From Owenia fusiformis (taxonomy: Eukaryota > Annelida > Polychaeta > Sabellida > Oweniidae): a stretch of DNA of 28,000 nt. A program made the position numbers and the translations under genes. Positions 1-10,400 of this stretch are shown here, piece after piece. The notes under the pieces were generated by a model. The model did not search any database. It was not told the origin of the DNA and saw nothing but the letters and a program-made list of their open reading frames with translations. Position 1 is the first letter of the stretch. Every line of letters starts with the position of its first letter. The stretch spans positions 1 through 28,000 of the forward strand of contig CAIIXF020000111.1 in NCBI GenBank assembly GCA_903813345.2, given 5' to 3'.

Positions 1-957
1 TCATGGCGCCATATGTTAATTTCATAAACTGCACGCTACATTGATTTTGTCCCATGACCATTCACATTCCTTGTTACAGGGTGTCCAATAAAGGAGGTGT
101 ATAATGACTTATATCGTTTGTAGTTGTATGTGCGTTTGGTTTATGCTACTAAAATTGATAAATGTTATATATTACATTTTTATATTACATCATTTAAGTT
201 TGTGTGATTCAGCATATTCAATTCAATTTATTTGATTCAATATTTAGACTAATTGTATCATACACTATTTCATTAAAAGTATACCACAAGGGGTGTATAT
301 ATTTCAATTGACTTTCGATCAGTCTGAGTTCTAAACGTTTTTATTGTCAAATTATATTACTATCTAAAGTAGTATCATCTCTTGAAATGTTAAAATATCA
401 AAAAGAAAAGTCCATAAATCCGGCTCCAATTTTCTGCACAAAGGTGGCAGTCAAATTTAATTACTGGCATGTCAAAATTATTAAACATTTTGAACTTTTT
501 GAAGATTGAACTTGAATGAGTAGTTCTTTCAGAGTTTTTCATTATTCTCCGGGATTTCTTTTGCAAATAAAAAGTTTTTTTTTGTAAAGTGCACCTAAAA
601 TAAGTTTACAAAAATCCTGATAGACTACAGTGAAAACTAGAACGGTCCTTTTAATAAAGCATCTTTTGAAAAAAATTGGGTCAAAATATTAGATATGGTG
701 AGTTTATAAATATTAAATTCAATGATTTGTTTAATAAGGTATAATTTTCTTATATTGGCCAAACCAACTCATTTATGATTTCTATGGCTAAGTGCACAGT
801 TTCATAAAAAGTGTTTAACATTCCCCTTTAATTATAATAATAATCATTATATTTATCATTATATTCATTCAGAATGGCTTTTTTCTTTACGATGAAGTGA
901 AAGGGATTGTGCACAAAACCATCGTAACAACAAGTTGCATTATTAATACGACTTATA
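1..957. other. Noncoding AT-rich stretch left of the mariner element
   Basis: No exon or long open frame is visible here; the sequence is AT-rich with stops in all frames. The only landmark is the motif CAGGGTGTCCAATAAA preceded by TA at 75-92. It is identical to the left end of the inverted-repeat element at 15543 and looks like one terminus of a mariner-type element; I could not find its partner. The stretch may be intergenic DNA or an intron of the receptor gene, whose 5' exons are not in view. Confidence 0.6.
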
Positions 958-1175
958 TACAGGGTGGGCCAAAAAAAAGTTCACCCTTTTTCATTTTAAT
1001 CTAATTTTCTTATTTTTGATGCAATGCCTCTAAAAATTGATATGTATATAGCTCAGACATTTCTGTACATGTTGTTAGGATTTGAGTGAAATTTATGCAA
1101 CAGTGTTGTCATGACACCTAAAATATATTTATGGTGTGTCATGAAAAAAACCCAGAAATTCACTTCATTTACAAA

Positions 1176-1208
1176 ATGGCGGATTTCAAAAAAAGGAGGG
1201 AAATTTGA
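1176..1208 (+). pseudogene. Possible N-terminal transposase remnant
   Basis: An ATG at 1176 opens ten codons reading MADFKKRREI before a TGA at 1206-1208. A short basic start of this kind is typical of mariner-type transposases, and it sits just inside the left inverted repeat where the transposase should begin. I infer that the original gene started here and was broken by a stop plus loss or decay of the middle. Confidence 0.45.
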
Positions 1209-1510
1209 AAAGAAGTTATCATGGTAAATATAATTTTTATATCAGTTAATGCAAAATATTACAAAGTAGAGTGTTAATTAATAGTCAGAGTTGATGATAA
1301 ACACCTCTTCAAACAATTAAGTACTCTTATAAACACCCGATACTACCATAGATGAGTTGGTCAACAAGTTACTGAAAATCCATGGTTTTATCCAATTTTC
1401 CTCATTTTTACGTTCACAATATTGATAATAATTTGATGGTTTTATGTAATACACTTATGATATAATTACAAATGAATAAGTTATTAAATTCTACATAATA
1501 TATAGACAGA

Positions 1511-1885
1511 GTGCTAAAAAAGTCCTTATTAAAGGATATGAATCGCATCAATCCAAACTACATATTCCAACACGATGGGGCTCCCTCGCACACATCTAAA
1601 GCGACAATGGAGTTCTTGCATGCCAATGCACCTGATTTTATCCCCCCTGACTTATGGCCCCCAAATAGCCCTGATCTCAATGTTATGGATTATTTTGTGT
1701 GGGGTGAACTAGAAAAACATGTTCATAGTGTTCCCATCCATTCAGTTCAAGAACTCCAACAAAGAATAACTTTATGTTGGGAACAATTATCACAACAATC
1801 AATTAACGCGGCAATAAATAAATGGCGTCATAGACTAAAACTGGTTGTGCAGGAACAAGGAGGACATATTGAACATTTACTTTAA
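1511..1885 (+). pseudogene. Mariner-like transposase, C-terminal fragment (5' truncated)
   Basis: This 124-codon open frame begins at a GTG, not an ATG, so it is the remnant of a longer gene. It carries the second and third catalytic regions of a DDE/D transposase: the block QHDGAPSHTS near residues 20-29 and WPPNSPDLN near 49-57 followed by MDYFVWG. Counting from the Asp in QHDG (residue 22) to the Asp in MDY (residue 60) gives 37 intervening residues, a DD37D-like spacing, compared with DD34D in classical mariner. The first catalytic Asp and the DNA-binding region are absent from this frame. It lies wholly within the element at 960-2040. Confidence 0.85.
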
Positions 1886-2042
1886 AAACAAAACAGCCAA
1901 AGACACACCTAATGTTATATATCGACCTTGTTTAGAAATGTCTCAGTTATCTACATATCAATTTTTTAAGGGATTGCATCAAAAATAAAAAAAATGAGAT
2001 TAAAATGAAAAAGGGTGAACTTTTTTTTTGGCCCACCCTGTA

Positions 2043-3868
2043 TATTCTATATAGGCTACTTTGAAAATCCTGAAACGTTATTCGATATCGAAAAATGAAC
2101 TTAAAGTATGTGATTTATGAAATACAAAAAGCGTTAAAGAGACCTATAAATACAAAGAATTGAACATAGCAAAGTTCCAACATTTAAACTGACTTATAAA
2201 TAACATGAAATATGAACTTTAGTTGATGTTATTTCTAACTAGTCACTCACAACTAGACATGTATGACTGCCATTCTTATTGAAACAACTTTAGCTTTTTA
2301 AATCATTAAAGGGAAAATAAGATCTAGCGAGCAAACTAAACAAAAATTGTTTCAATTTAAAAAAGATTTCGGCTCGAGTCATTCATTGTGATGTCTTAAA
2401 TTTTTTAAATATCCATAGTGCTTACTTATTCCAAGAAGACTAATACACGTCGCACGAAACTGGGGACAATTAGCGTAACATTATGGCGTCAAAAAAACAA
2501 AACAAAACAATGAGCAGTATAGGGCGCAAACAGCCTTACAACGTCAAAAACGACAAGCGTCACATTTTTTACAAGTTTAGTCAACCTAAAAATAAAATAC
2601 TTTATCCTTATCTAATCATTACAAAATTTACAGGGTAACAAGATCTCGAGGACAATATTTCTAAAATGTTTTTGAATTTTGAAAAACGGTCAAGAAATCC
2701 ACTTGGGGCGTTAGTAAAAATTGATATGTATGGAATTTGTGGTAAAAAATCGATGCGTCACATTTTTCAAGTCTCGAAAACCAGCTCTTTTTTTGATATT
2801 ATTTGCAAAATAAACAAACCGGTTATTGTTTTGTAAATTTCGCCATGACAATATTGTGCAGTTAAATTTTCTTTCAAATCAGACCTAAATTAGACAATTA
2901 GCGTAACATTATGTTCCATTGAATAAATTGTGAAATTTAAGTGGGATTTTGATCATTATTTCAAAAGTTATCTCAATTTCAACGAGCCCTGTAAGCGTAA
3001 AGTGTTACGTCTTACAGCGTATTTGACGATGTCGGAGTATATTTAACTTTACAAATGTGTTGGATCCCATCAAAATTTTGAAGGAAATATAATTTCATTG
3101 AAATGCGAATAAAAAATACTTCAAAATGATATGTAAAACACATAGTTGGCTTTTTAAATAAGGCAGAGATTAACGTTCAAAGCTGAGATAAGCCCGCATT
3201 TCCCGAATTGTCCCCAGGTCCGTGCACGTCATGTAAAGATTTTTACAGTAATGTATTATTATTCTATTTTTATGGTTGTCATTTTTATTATTTGTACTTA
3301 AATCTTAAATAACGATAACATATCAGCTTTTGTGAGATGAGATGAGCAAAATTGGATTCAATAAAGAACAACATAAAGCTTATGTTTCGAGAAGTAGAAT
3401 TTTATAATGTAACATTATAGTCTGCAACAATACGTCAGAATAAATATTAAACTTACATTCCACTCATTGGGCAGATACAAATACCCAAAAATATTATGAA
3501 AGTAAGGGATGGGGTGTGCACCGCAGATGCTCAGCTAATTGCAGTTCCCCTGAAACGAGATGTAATGTGCGTGGACATATGCTGAGAAACTGATCTGTTG
3601 TCATACCTCATAGGCAAACAAATATATCCTTTTGTTGTTTCCTAACAGAAAAACACACGAATCCGTTTATCAAATGATGACAGACACAATGATACGCGAG
3701 GCGTAATCGTACAATGCCTGCGTTCCATACGTCATCCTAAGCTTAAACCACATGCCCATCCTTGGCTAATGATAAACAAATTGATCGTGAAAGCCCCTGA
3801 GGTATCCATCAGCCGGAATGTGGATTCAACGATAGTAACTTTAATTGATTAATATCTATGTGTTTTAG
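2043..3868. other. Noncoding region between mariner element and first visible receptor exon
   Basis: No exon is recognised. The central part (about 2446-3229) has inverted ends and repeated internal words and may be a nonautonomous transposon, listed separately. The last 400 bases (3450-3868) are ordinary intron-like sequence ending in the acceptor TGTTTTAG at 3861-3868. If upstream exons of the receptor exist they lie mostly left of the window. Confidence 0.6.
2446..3229. mobile_element. Candidate nonautonomous inverted-repeat element
   Basis: The left end (2446-2475, core CTGGGGACAATT) is the reverse complement, with a few mismatches, of the right end (about 3205-3229, core AATTGTCCCCAG followed by GTGCACGTC). 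The word GACAATTAGCGTAACATTATG occurs at about 2465 and again at about 2894, and GCGTCACATTTTT-like words occur at about 2557 and 2755. No open frame is present. The boundaries are uncertain and I see no clear target duplication. Confidence 0.4.
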
Positions 3869-4495
3869 GTGCTGTTACGTTCACCGACCCTCCATCGGTA
3901 GCACGAATATATCAAAATGCCCAAGCAGGTGTCATTGTGTGGGATTTTGATGGCTGCGATACCACCCTTGATTCATGCGACACAAGATTAAACTTCCACG
4001 TGGCCGGAGAGCATGGTGGACGTTTTAGCATGGACCAAAATACAGGGGTTCTGACCACCAAAAACACCATTACTGATGCTCTCGGGTTTGAATTTAGGAT
4101 CACTGTCGCAGTTTCTACCACAGCTGGACTTAACCTAATAAAAGCTCATCCGTTGATTATTATCGTATCAGTATTTAACCAATACGCTCCGAAGTTTTTT
4201 GATCAAAACTTTAGATGCGAGGTTTTTCGTGGTCTACCTACGGGGTCTCCAATATGTACAGCACGGGCAGGGGACGAAGATGTAATTGATTACAACAAAA
4301 ATATTATCTTTAGTTTGAACTCCGATCTTCATCCCGGGTTGTTCCACATTGAGAAAACCACCGGGGATATAACACTTCTTAAAACCTTCCCCGAGACTAC
4401 CGATAGTATCGAAGTGACGGTTACAGCAAGGAATGAAGGTTCTCCTCTCAGATCTGCTTCAATCACGATGACAGTGACTGTGAAGAGTATAGACA
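3869..4495 (+). CDS. Receptor exon 1 in window: two cadherin-like repeats
   Basis: The acceptor TTTTAG ends at 3868 and the donor GTAAGC starts at 4496, phase 1 to 1. The 208 full codons read as two tandem cadherin folds. The first has [13 protein letters not shown] and ends in VFNQYAPKF. The second has [28 protein letters not shown] and ARNEGSP. These are the usual cadherin landmarks, but several calcium ligands are weakened: the inter-repeat DxNDNxP is VFNQYAP and the DxGxP position is NEGSP. Calcium-dependent rigidity at this junction may therefore be reduced. More cadherin repeats could precede it outside the window. Confidence 0.85.
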
Positions 4496-7400
4496 GTAAG
4501 CACGCTTTTACTTGAAAAGAAACTTAATCTTCTAATATTGCTATTAGTCTAAGATCTAACAAGGCAGTCATGGCAACGTTAAAATAATTTGTAAACATAT
4601 TTATAATTTATGAGAAAGTGCTCATGTTTTTGAATTATTTAATCGAATGTAATTAATTCTCAACACGAGATCATAAATCTAAAACTTTTTACCTGATCTT
4701 ATAGCCTTTTCATGCAATGTTAAGTGTCATAGTACTTTCTGACACCTAAAATTAATTTTAGTATTCTTTGAATTTTGTTTAGTGAAGTGCCATATTTTTT
4801 TTTCTAATATCCAAAATTGATTTTAGAACCATTGGAATTTTGTATTGAGAACTTGAACGAGACTAGTGTCTCACCCTGTTGGAAGGAAGCTGCGGGTGGA
4901 CCAATCAAAGGATACTATTTAGAATTTTGGCGGGAATACGTCAGCGAAGATGCCCAATCAGTACGTGTCTACAAACATGAGTTACAAAATCCCGACCACG
5001 ATAGGATTTGTACAGCTCTCGGAGGCCTAAAGAAGGATAGCGTTTATTCAATGAGGGTTGCCCCATTTAATGCAGGGGAGATGGGGTTCTATAGCGAAAT
5101 GATAAAATTCCAAACAGGTCCAATTGGTGAGCAGTAGTCACAGCTGAAACCTAGCTATTTGTGTCCATCTCCCTGTTCATCCCTCCCTGTTTAGTTTAAA
5201 ATGGCTTGCTTATTCATTTTGTGTTCATTTTATTAGATGCTTCCAGAGGAGTGGGATAGAGGCTTAGGGATAGAGGTGCATCGAGATATAAGCACTGTCC
5301 ATTTGGATATACCAAAATATTTTATTCATTGCTTAGCTTCAGGACAGAGAAGTGGTGATTGTGGATACTCACGATGGTCTTCTCTTTCCAAGTTGATTAT
5401 ATGACTTTTTTGTTGTTTGGTAAATGTTTAATCGGGGCTATACTAAGGAGGATTGGCTCCAAGGATCGCAACTCGATATTTTCCAACAATGAAAACGTCA
5501 ACATGTCGTTATTCTCTGAAATTATAATCAACTACAAGTTCAAAATAAACAGTCCAAAAGATTCGGACCAATATCTCGATCATTTCTTGTGAGTTTGGAA
5601 ATAAGACCAAAATTCACGATTCAAATGTTGAAGTGAACAAAATGGCGGCTGCTTAGATTTGAAATTTGTAATCCCGACATGCCCATATATGGCAAAAATA
5701 TCGATGTTGCACTCTTGGAGCCAATCCTCCTTGGGGCTATAATATACAGAGTGGCCATTATCTGGAATCTGGAAAATTTGTGACATTGTTGGAACGTCCT
5801 TGAAAAAGCCAAGAAGACGTCAGTTGATAAGAATGTTGAGTATTTATAGGAAATAATGGCCTTAACGAGAGCATCTAACGAAAACCTTGCTTGGGGGCAA
5901 TAATAGGTGTTGTATCAACATTGTGTACAATCCCCGTGTGATTTCCCCCATTAGACAGTGCTTTCAATCCTAATGTATAGACTATATTAGTATGTTTATT
6001 GTTGTCATATTTGCAGTGTGCTCAACCTCCCCATGTGATTCTGGAACGTGTGAACAAATAGCAACAGCGCCCGGATACCAATGCTTATGTCAGGAGGGTT
6101 ACTATGGTGACCAATGTGATCGTCTGAATATGTGTGTATTTTTACCATGTGAAAATGGAGGGACATGCAAAAATATTTCATCAAGCAAATACGAATGTTC
6201 ATGTGCTGATGGCTATTTCGGCGAAAATTGTCAATTCCTTGATCCCTGCGTATCAAACCCATGTCTCAACCTTGGGAAATGTTCTAGCTCCTCGGCGGAT
6301 GAATATAACTGTGAATGTGAAACCGGTTACTATGGGGATAAGTGTGAATTCTTCAACCCATGTTCGCTTCCTGTGTGCTTCAACAATGCCACGTGTATTA
6401 GTGAAAAATCTAACACGTATAGGTGTCGGTGTGGCTTTGGTTATTTTGGAACTAATTGTGCCCGCTTTGACCCCTGTTCGGCATCCCCTTGCTTAAACGC
6501 TGGGACATGTACTAATCTAACAGACTCCCAGTTTCAATGTAGCTGTGCCATGGGCTACTATGATACCCTGTGTAGTGGCTTCAACCCATGTGTCAACGAC
6601 CCATGTTTGCATGGAGGTGTTTGTTCGAATACATCTAATAATGAGTTCATTTGCGACTGCCCGCAAGGTAACATCTGCTTTGTATGTTTTAGAACTGTTG
6701 TTTGCTATAATTCATAATTACATTTCATTAAGAAAGAATACTTATTGTTATATCACTGCCATGCTTGCAATCTTAAGTTGGTCATGGTCACATCTCATGA
6801 AAGATCGGGCGATATTCACTGGGCCCGTTCTTACCCCCCTATCACACCAAACTAGTTCTTACCCGTTCTTGCCAGTCCTACGAAAATATCGTAAAACGGG
6901 CTCAATCTGACTGCGGTCGGGATATATGTCTAAAATAATTAGCTACTTCGTTCATAAACAGTCTTCAATACGTCCATCTCATTCGCAGTTCGTTCAGGTC
7001 GCACCAGGTCGGTGTGCAACGTAGTATAAACCGTCCCTTAGTCTAGAAGGTCATCATGACCTGATAACAGAACGGTATGGTCGCCATCGAATTTTGAATC
7101 GATTCAAAATTCTAAATCACATACCCCGTCCGGGAAAGTCCATGAAGTTCGTAAACAGACCGTTGAACGTTGTAGCTACGTTCATTCAGTTCGCACACAG
7201 TTTAAAACCGACTCGGCAACGTTTTGACGATCACCAGAAAATTTTTAGCATGCTCGAAGTGCTGGAGGACCTACTCGTTCTAGTAGTTTCATGAAGTTTG
7301 TAAACAGATCCCAAACGGTTCTTAGCGGGTTCTTACTACGTCAAATCCGTTCATGCACAGTTTAAGCCCGTTTTCGAGAACGTAGTGAGAACTAGTTTGG

Positions 7401-10400
7401 TGTGATAGTAGGGTAATCAATAAGACGTAAACCGGTGAATGGTAAATACTTAATAATTAGTACCTCTCCCGGGAATATTCGAAATAAATTTATTTCGTTC
7501 AGTGTATATAGAGATTAACTTTTACGTAAAAAGAGGATTTCAGCCTCTATACACGTATCGTATATTGACATTGAGACTAGTGAGCTTGACAGCAATTTAT
7601 TTTAAACACACATTTAATTCTATTTTCTGCGATTATATGTGACACTTTCACATGAAGATATTCCACTACCTGTTGCCATACTGGTTCTGTGTAATATCAC
7701 CAATGAAAGATGCACAGGCTATTCACCTCAATAGAAAAAAATGTTTGCATAATATCATTAAACAAAAAAACATCATACTTATATCAATACTTTTGTTAGT
7801 AAAACCCTGAACGTATGCATAAACAACATTTCTTGTTTTGACATACATCAAACGAGTAATAAGCTCTATGAATTATATCACTGTATTGCCTAGGAGCAAA
7901 GATTACTGAATTGATTAATCACCTGATTATTAATGGCAGGCATTTCTCATTTGTTGACACTCAAAGTCTTCTTCATTATTAGTTAATGTTCATCAATTAA
8001 ATTACAGCTATCATATACAGTATATTTGAGTACAAAAATTAAACAATTTTCCTCTTTCAACATTTCTTGTGCGGAACAAATGGTCTTTAAGTAGTTTAAG
8101 GAAACTTCAATTATTTTTAATATTGGTTGAAATGAGACTGATAAAAATGTGATGCAATAATTGGAAATGTAACTGTGAAGTCAATTGTAAACTGACTATG
8201 GTTGTTATAGTCATGTGAAGGGGAAGAGTTTTTTCTAGTCTATTTTATCTTTGAAACCCATTACCGTTGACAAATCACCAAATACATTTGCGATGTTTTT
8301 GCTGTTATTCCATTTAACACGTATTGGATATAAGAATGCAGAGACTGTCAGTCAGTCAGTATTCATAATTTGATATTTTGAATTTGATCTTGCGATACTT
8401 AAAGCTTGACGTGTAATTATAGTTTAGAGTAAGATTACTTTGATTTATTGCATGAGCCGAGTGTCAACATTGTTGATGGTTTCCATTTTATTTGTTCATT
8501 TATTTCAGGTTATTATGGTAATGAGTGTCAGTACACAAATATCTGTGAGTTGGACAATCCTTGCAAAAATGGTGCTGAATGTAAACAAGATGGCGACAAC
8601 AAGTACTTGTGCGTCTGCGCAGAAGGGTATTATGGGAAAAACTGCACCCTATATAACCCCTGTGTGGAGATTCCCTGTGAACACCAAGGAGTTTGCGTGA
8701 ATACAAGCGACAATGCGTTCAGATGCGACTGCGTAGAGGGCTACTATGACAATAGATGTAAACTCTATAATCCGTGTGTATCTTTCCCTTGTCAAAATGG
8801 TGCATCGTGTTCCAACAAATCTAGCACTGAATACGAATGCAGTTGTAAAAGTGGCTACAATGGTAAGAATTGTGATAGCTATGATCCGTGTATAACCAAG
8901 CCTTGCCTTAATACAGGTGAGTGTTCCAGAGTTTCTAATACCGAGTTCCAGTGCAGATGTAGCACCGGCTTCCACGGTGATCTGTGTGAGTCTTATAACC
9001 CTTGTGTGATGCAACCGTGTGATCCCAATGCCCAGTGTATAAATACAAATCATAACGAGTTCACATGTAACTGTTCAAGAGGTTACCATGGTTTATTATG
9101 TGACATATTCAACCCATGTGATTTTCCCCTATGTGAGAACGATGCTACATGTGTGAGCCCAGAACACAACAAGTATAGATGTATTTGTAAGAAAGGATAT
9201 TTCGGCGATAAGTGTGAAAGATACGATCCTTGCTCAGTGAAGCCGTGCCAACATGAATCTGCCTGTAGAAACGTTTCAGATGCTGACTATTCATGCTCCT
9301 GCTTGCTAGGCTACTATGGTAAAAATTGTGAACATTACAACAAATGCACTTTCAAACCATGTCAAAATGCAGGAACTTGTTTTAATATCTCTGATACTGA
9401 CTACATCTGTGAATGTCCACCAGGCTTCTATGGCAAGAATTGCCAATTCTACAACCCATGCATATCTGATGTCTGCAAAAACGGGGCACGTTGCGTCAAT
9501 ACTAGTCACAACTCTTATCAATGTATCTGTGAAAAAGGTTTTCACGACAGAAATTGCGACAAATACAACCCTTGTGTTGAGAGTCCATGCATAAATAATG
9601 GCACGTGTGCAAATATTTCTCACAATGCTTACGAGTGTGCCTGCCTTCCGGGGTTCTTTGGGAAGAACTGTCACAAATACAATCCTTGCCACGACGAGCC
9701 TTGTTTCAACCAAGCCACCTGTGTGAATCTTACAAACAAGGACTACAAATGTGAGTGTAAAGACTATTATTTCGGTACTCATTGCAAAAGCTATGATTTT
9801 TGTCAATTTTCTATTTGTCAGAACGATGCAACGTGTTCCCTGGTAGGACCAACAGAAGGTGATATGAACACATTCCTTTGGCCCCCCACAGTACCAACGG
9901 AAATTCTTAAAGTTGTGAATGACTTTAGTTGCATCTGTAAAGCTGGATTCACAGACCGTTACTGTGAAACTAACATCAATGAGTGTGCTTCGAATCCCTG
10001 CCGCAATGGGGCCTCGTGTTATGACCAAGTGAACAGCTACTATTGCGCATGCAAAGGAGGATACGCTGGCTCGACCTGTCAAATTGAGATTGATGAATGC
10101 GAGTCCTCACCATGTTTGAATGGAGCCACGTGTATCGACGGAAGAAACATGTATACGTGCCATTGTATTCCCGGGTACACTGGAACAAAGTGTGATTACA
10201 ATATTCAAGAGTGTGCCAGTAACCCCTGTTTCAATGGAGCAACTTGTGAAGACAGACTGAACTCATACCAGTGTACATGTGCCCCTGGATATCAAGGTAC
10301 AAATTGTGAGTTTGATATTTATGAGTGTGCCTCGCTCCCTTGTCTAAACAGCGGAGAATGTGTGGACGTTGTGAATGGCTTTCGTTGTAACTGTCTCCCT

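Larger units (their letters stand above)
960..2040 (+). mobile_element. Mariner-like (Tc1/mariner superfamily) element, internally decayed
   Basis: The element runs from CAGGGTGGGCC at 960 to GGCCCACCCTG at 2040 and is flanked on both sides by TA (958-959 and 2041-2042), the target duplication of the Tc1/mariner superfamily. The terminal inverted repeats are long: about 110 bp at the left (960 to about 1070) pairs with about 1930-2040, with few mismatches. Inside, only the C-terminal half of a transposase stays open (1511-1885). A short N-terminal-looking fragment starts at 1176 and stops after ten codons. About 300 bp between them is AT-rich and noncoding, so the copy cannot move by itself but could be mobilised in trans. 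Confidence 0.9.

Noticed and set aside
5743-5765. TATACAGAGTGGCCATTATC next to the MITE, resembling a mariner end
   Set aside because: No partner inverted end was found and the match to mariner termini is weak.
6545-6910. Second-frame open reading through the end of EGF exon 3 into the intron
   Set aside because: It is out of frame with the EGF cysteines and passes the donor site at 6668 into a transposon.
8348-8362. GTCAGTCAGTCAGT microsatellite
   Set aside because: Only about three and a half units; not worth a feature.
9306-10082. Long minus-strand open frame (258 codons) opposite the EGF exon
   Set aside because: It is a mirror of the Cys-rich plus-strand exon, has no family resemblance, and the plus strand is clearly the EGF coding strand. 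The other minus-strand frames over 8500-12700 are rejected for the same reason.
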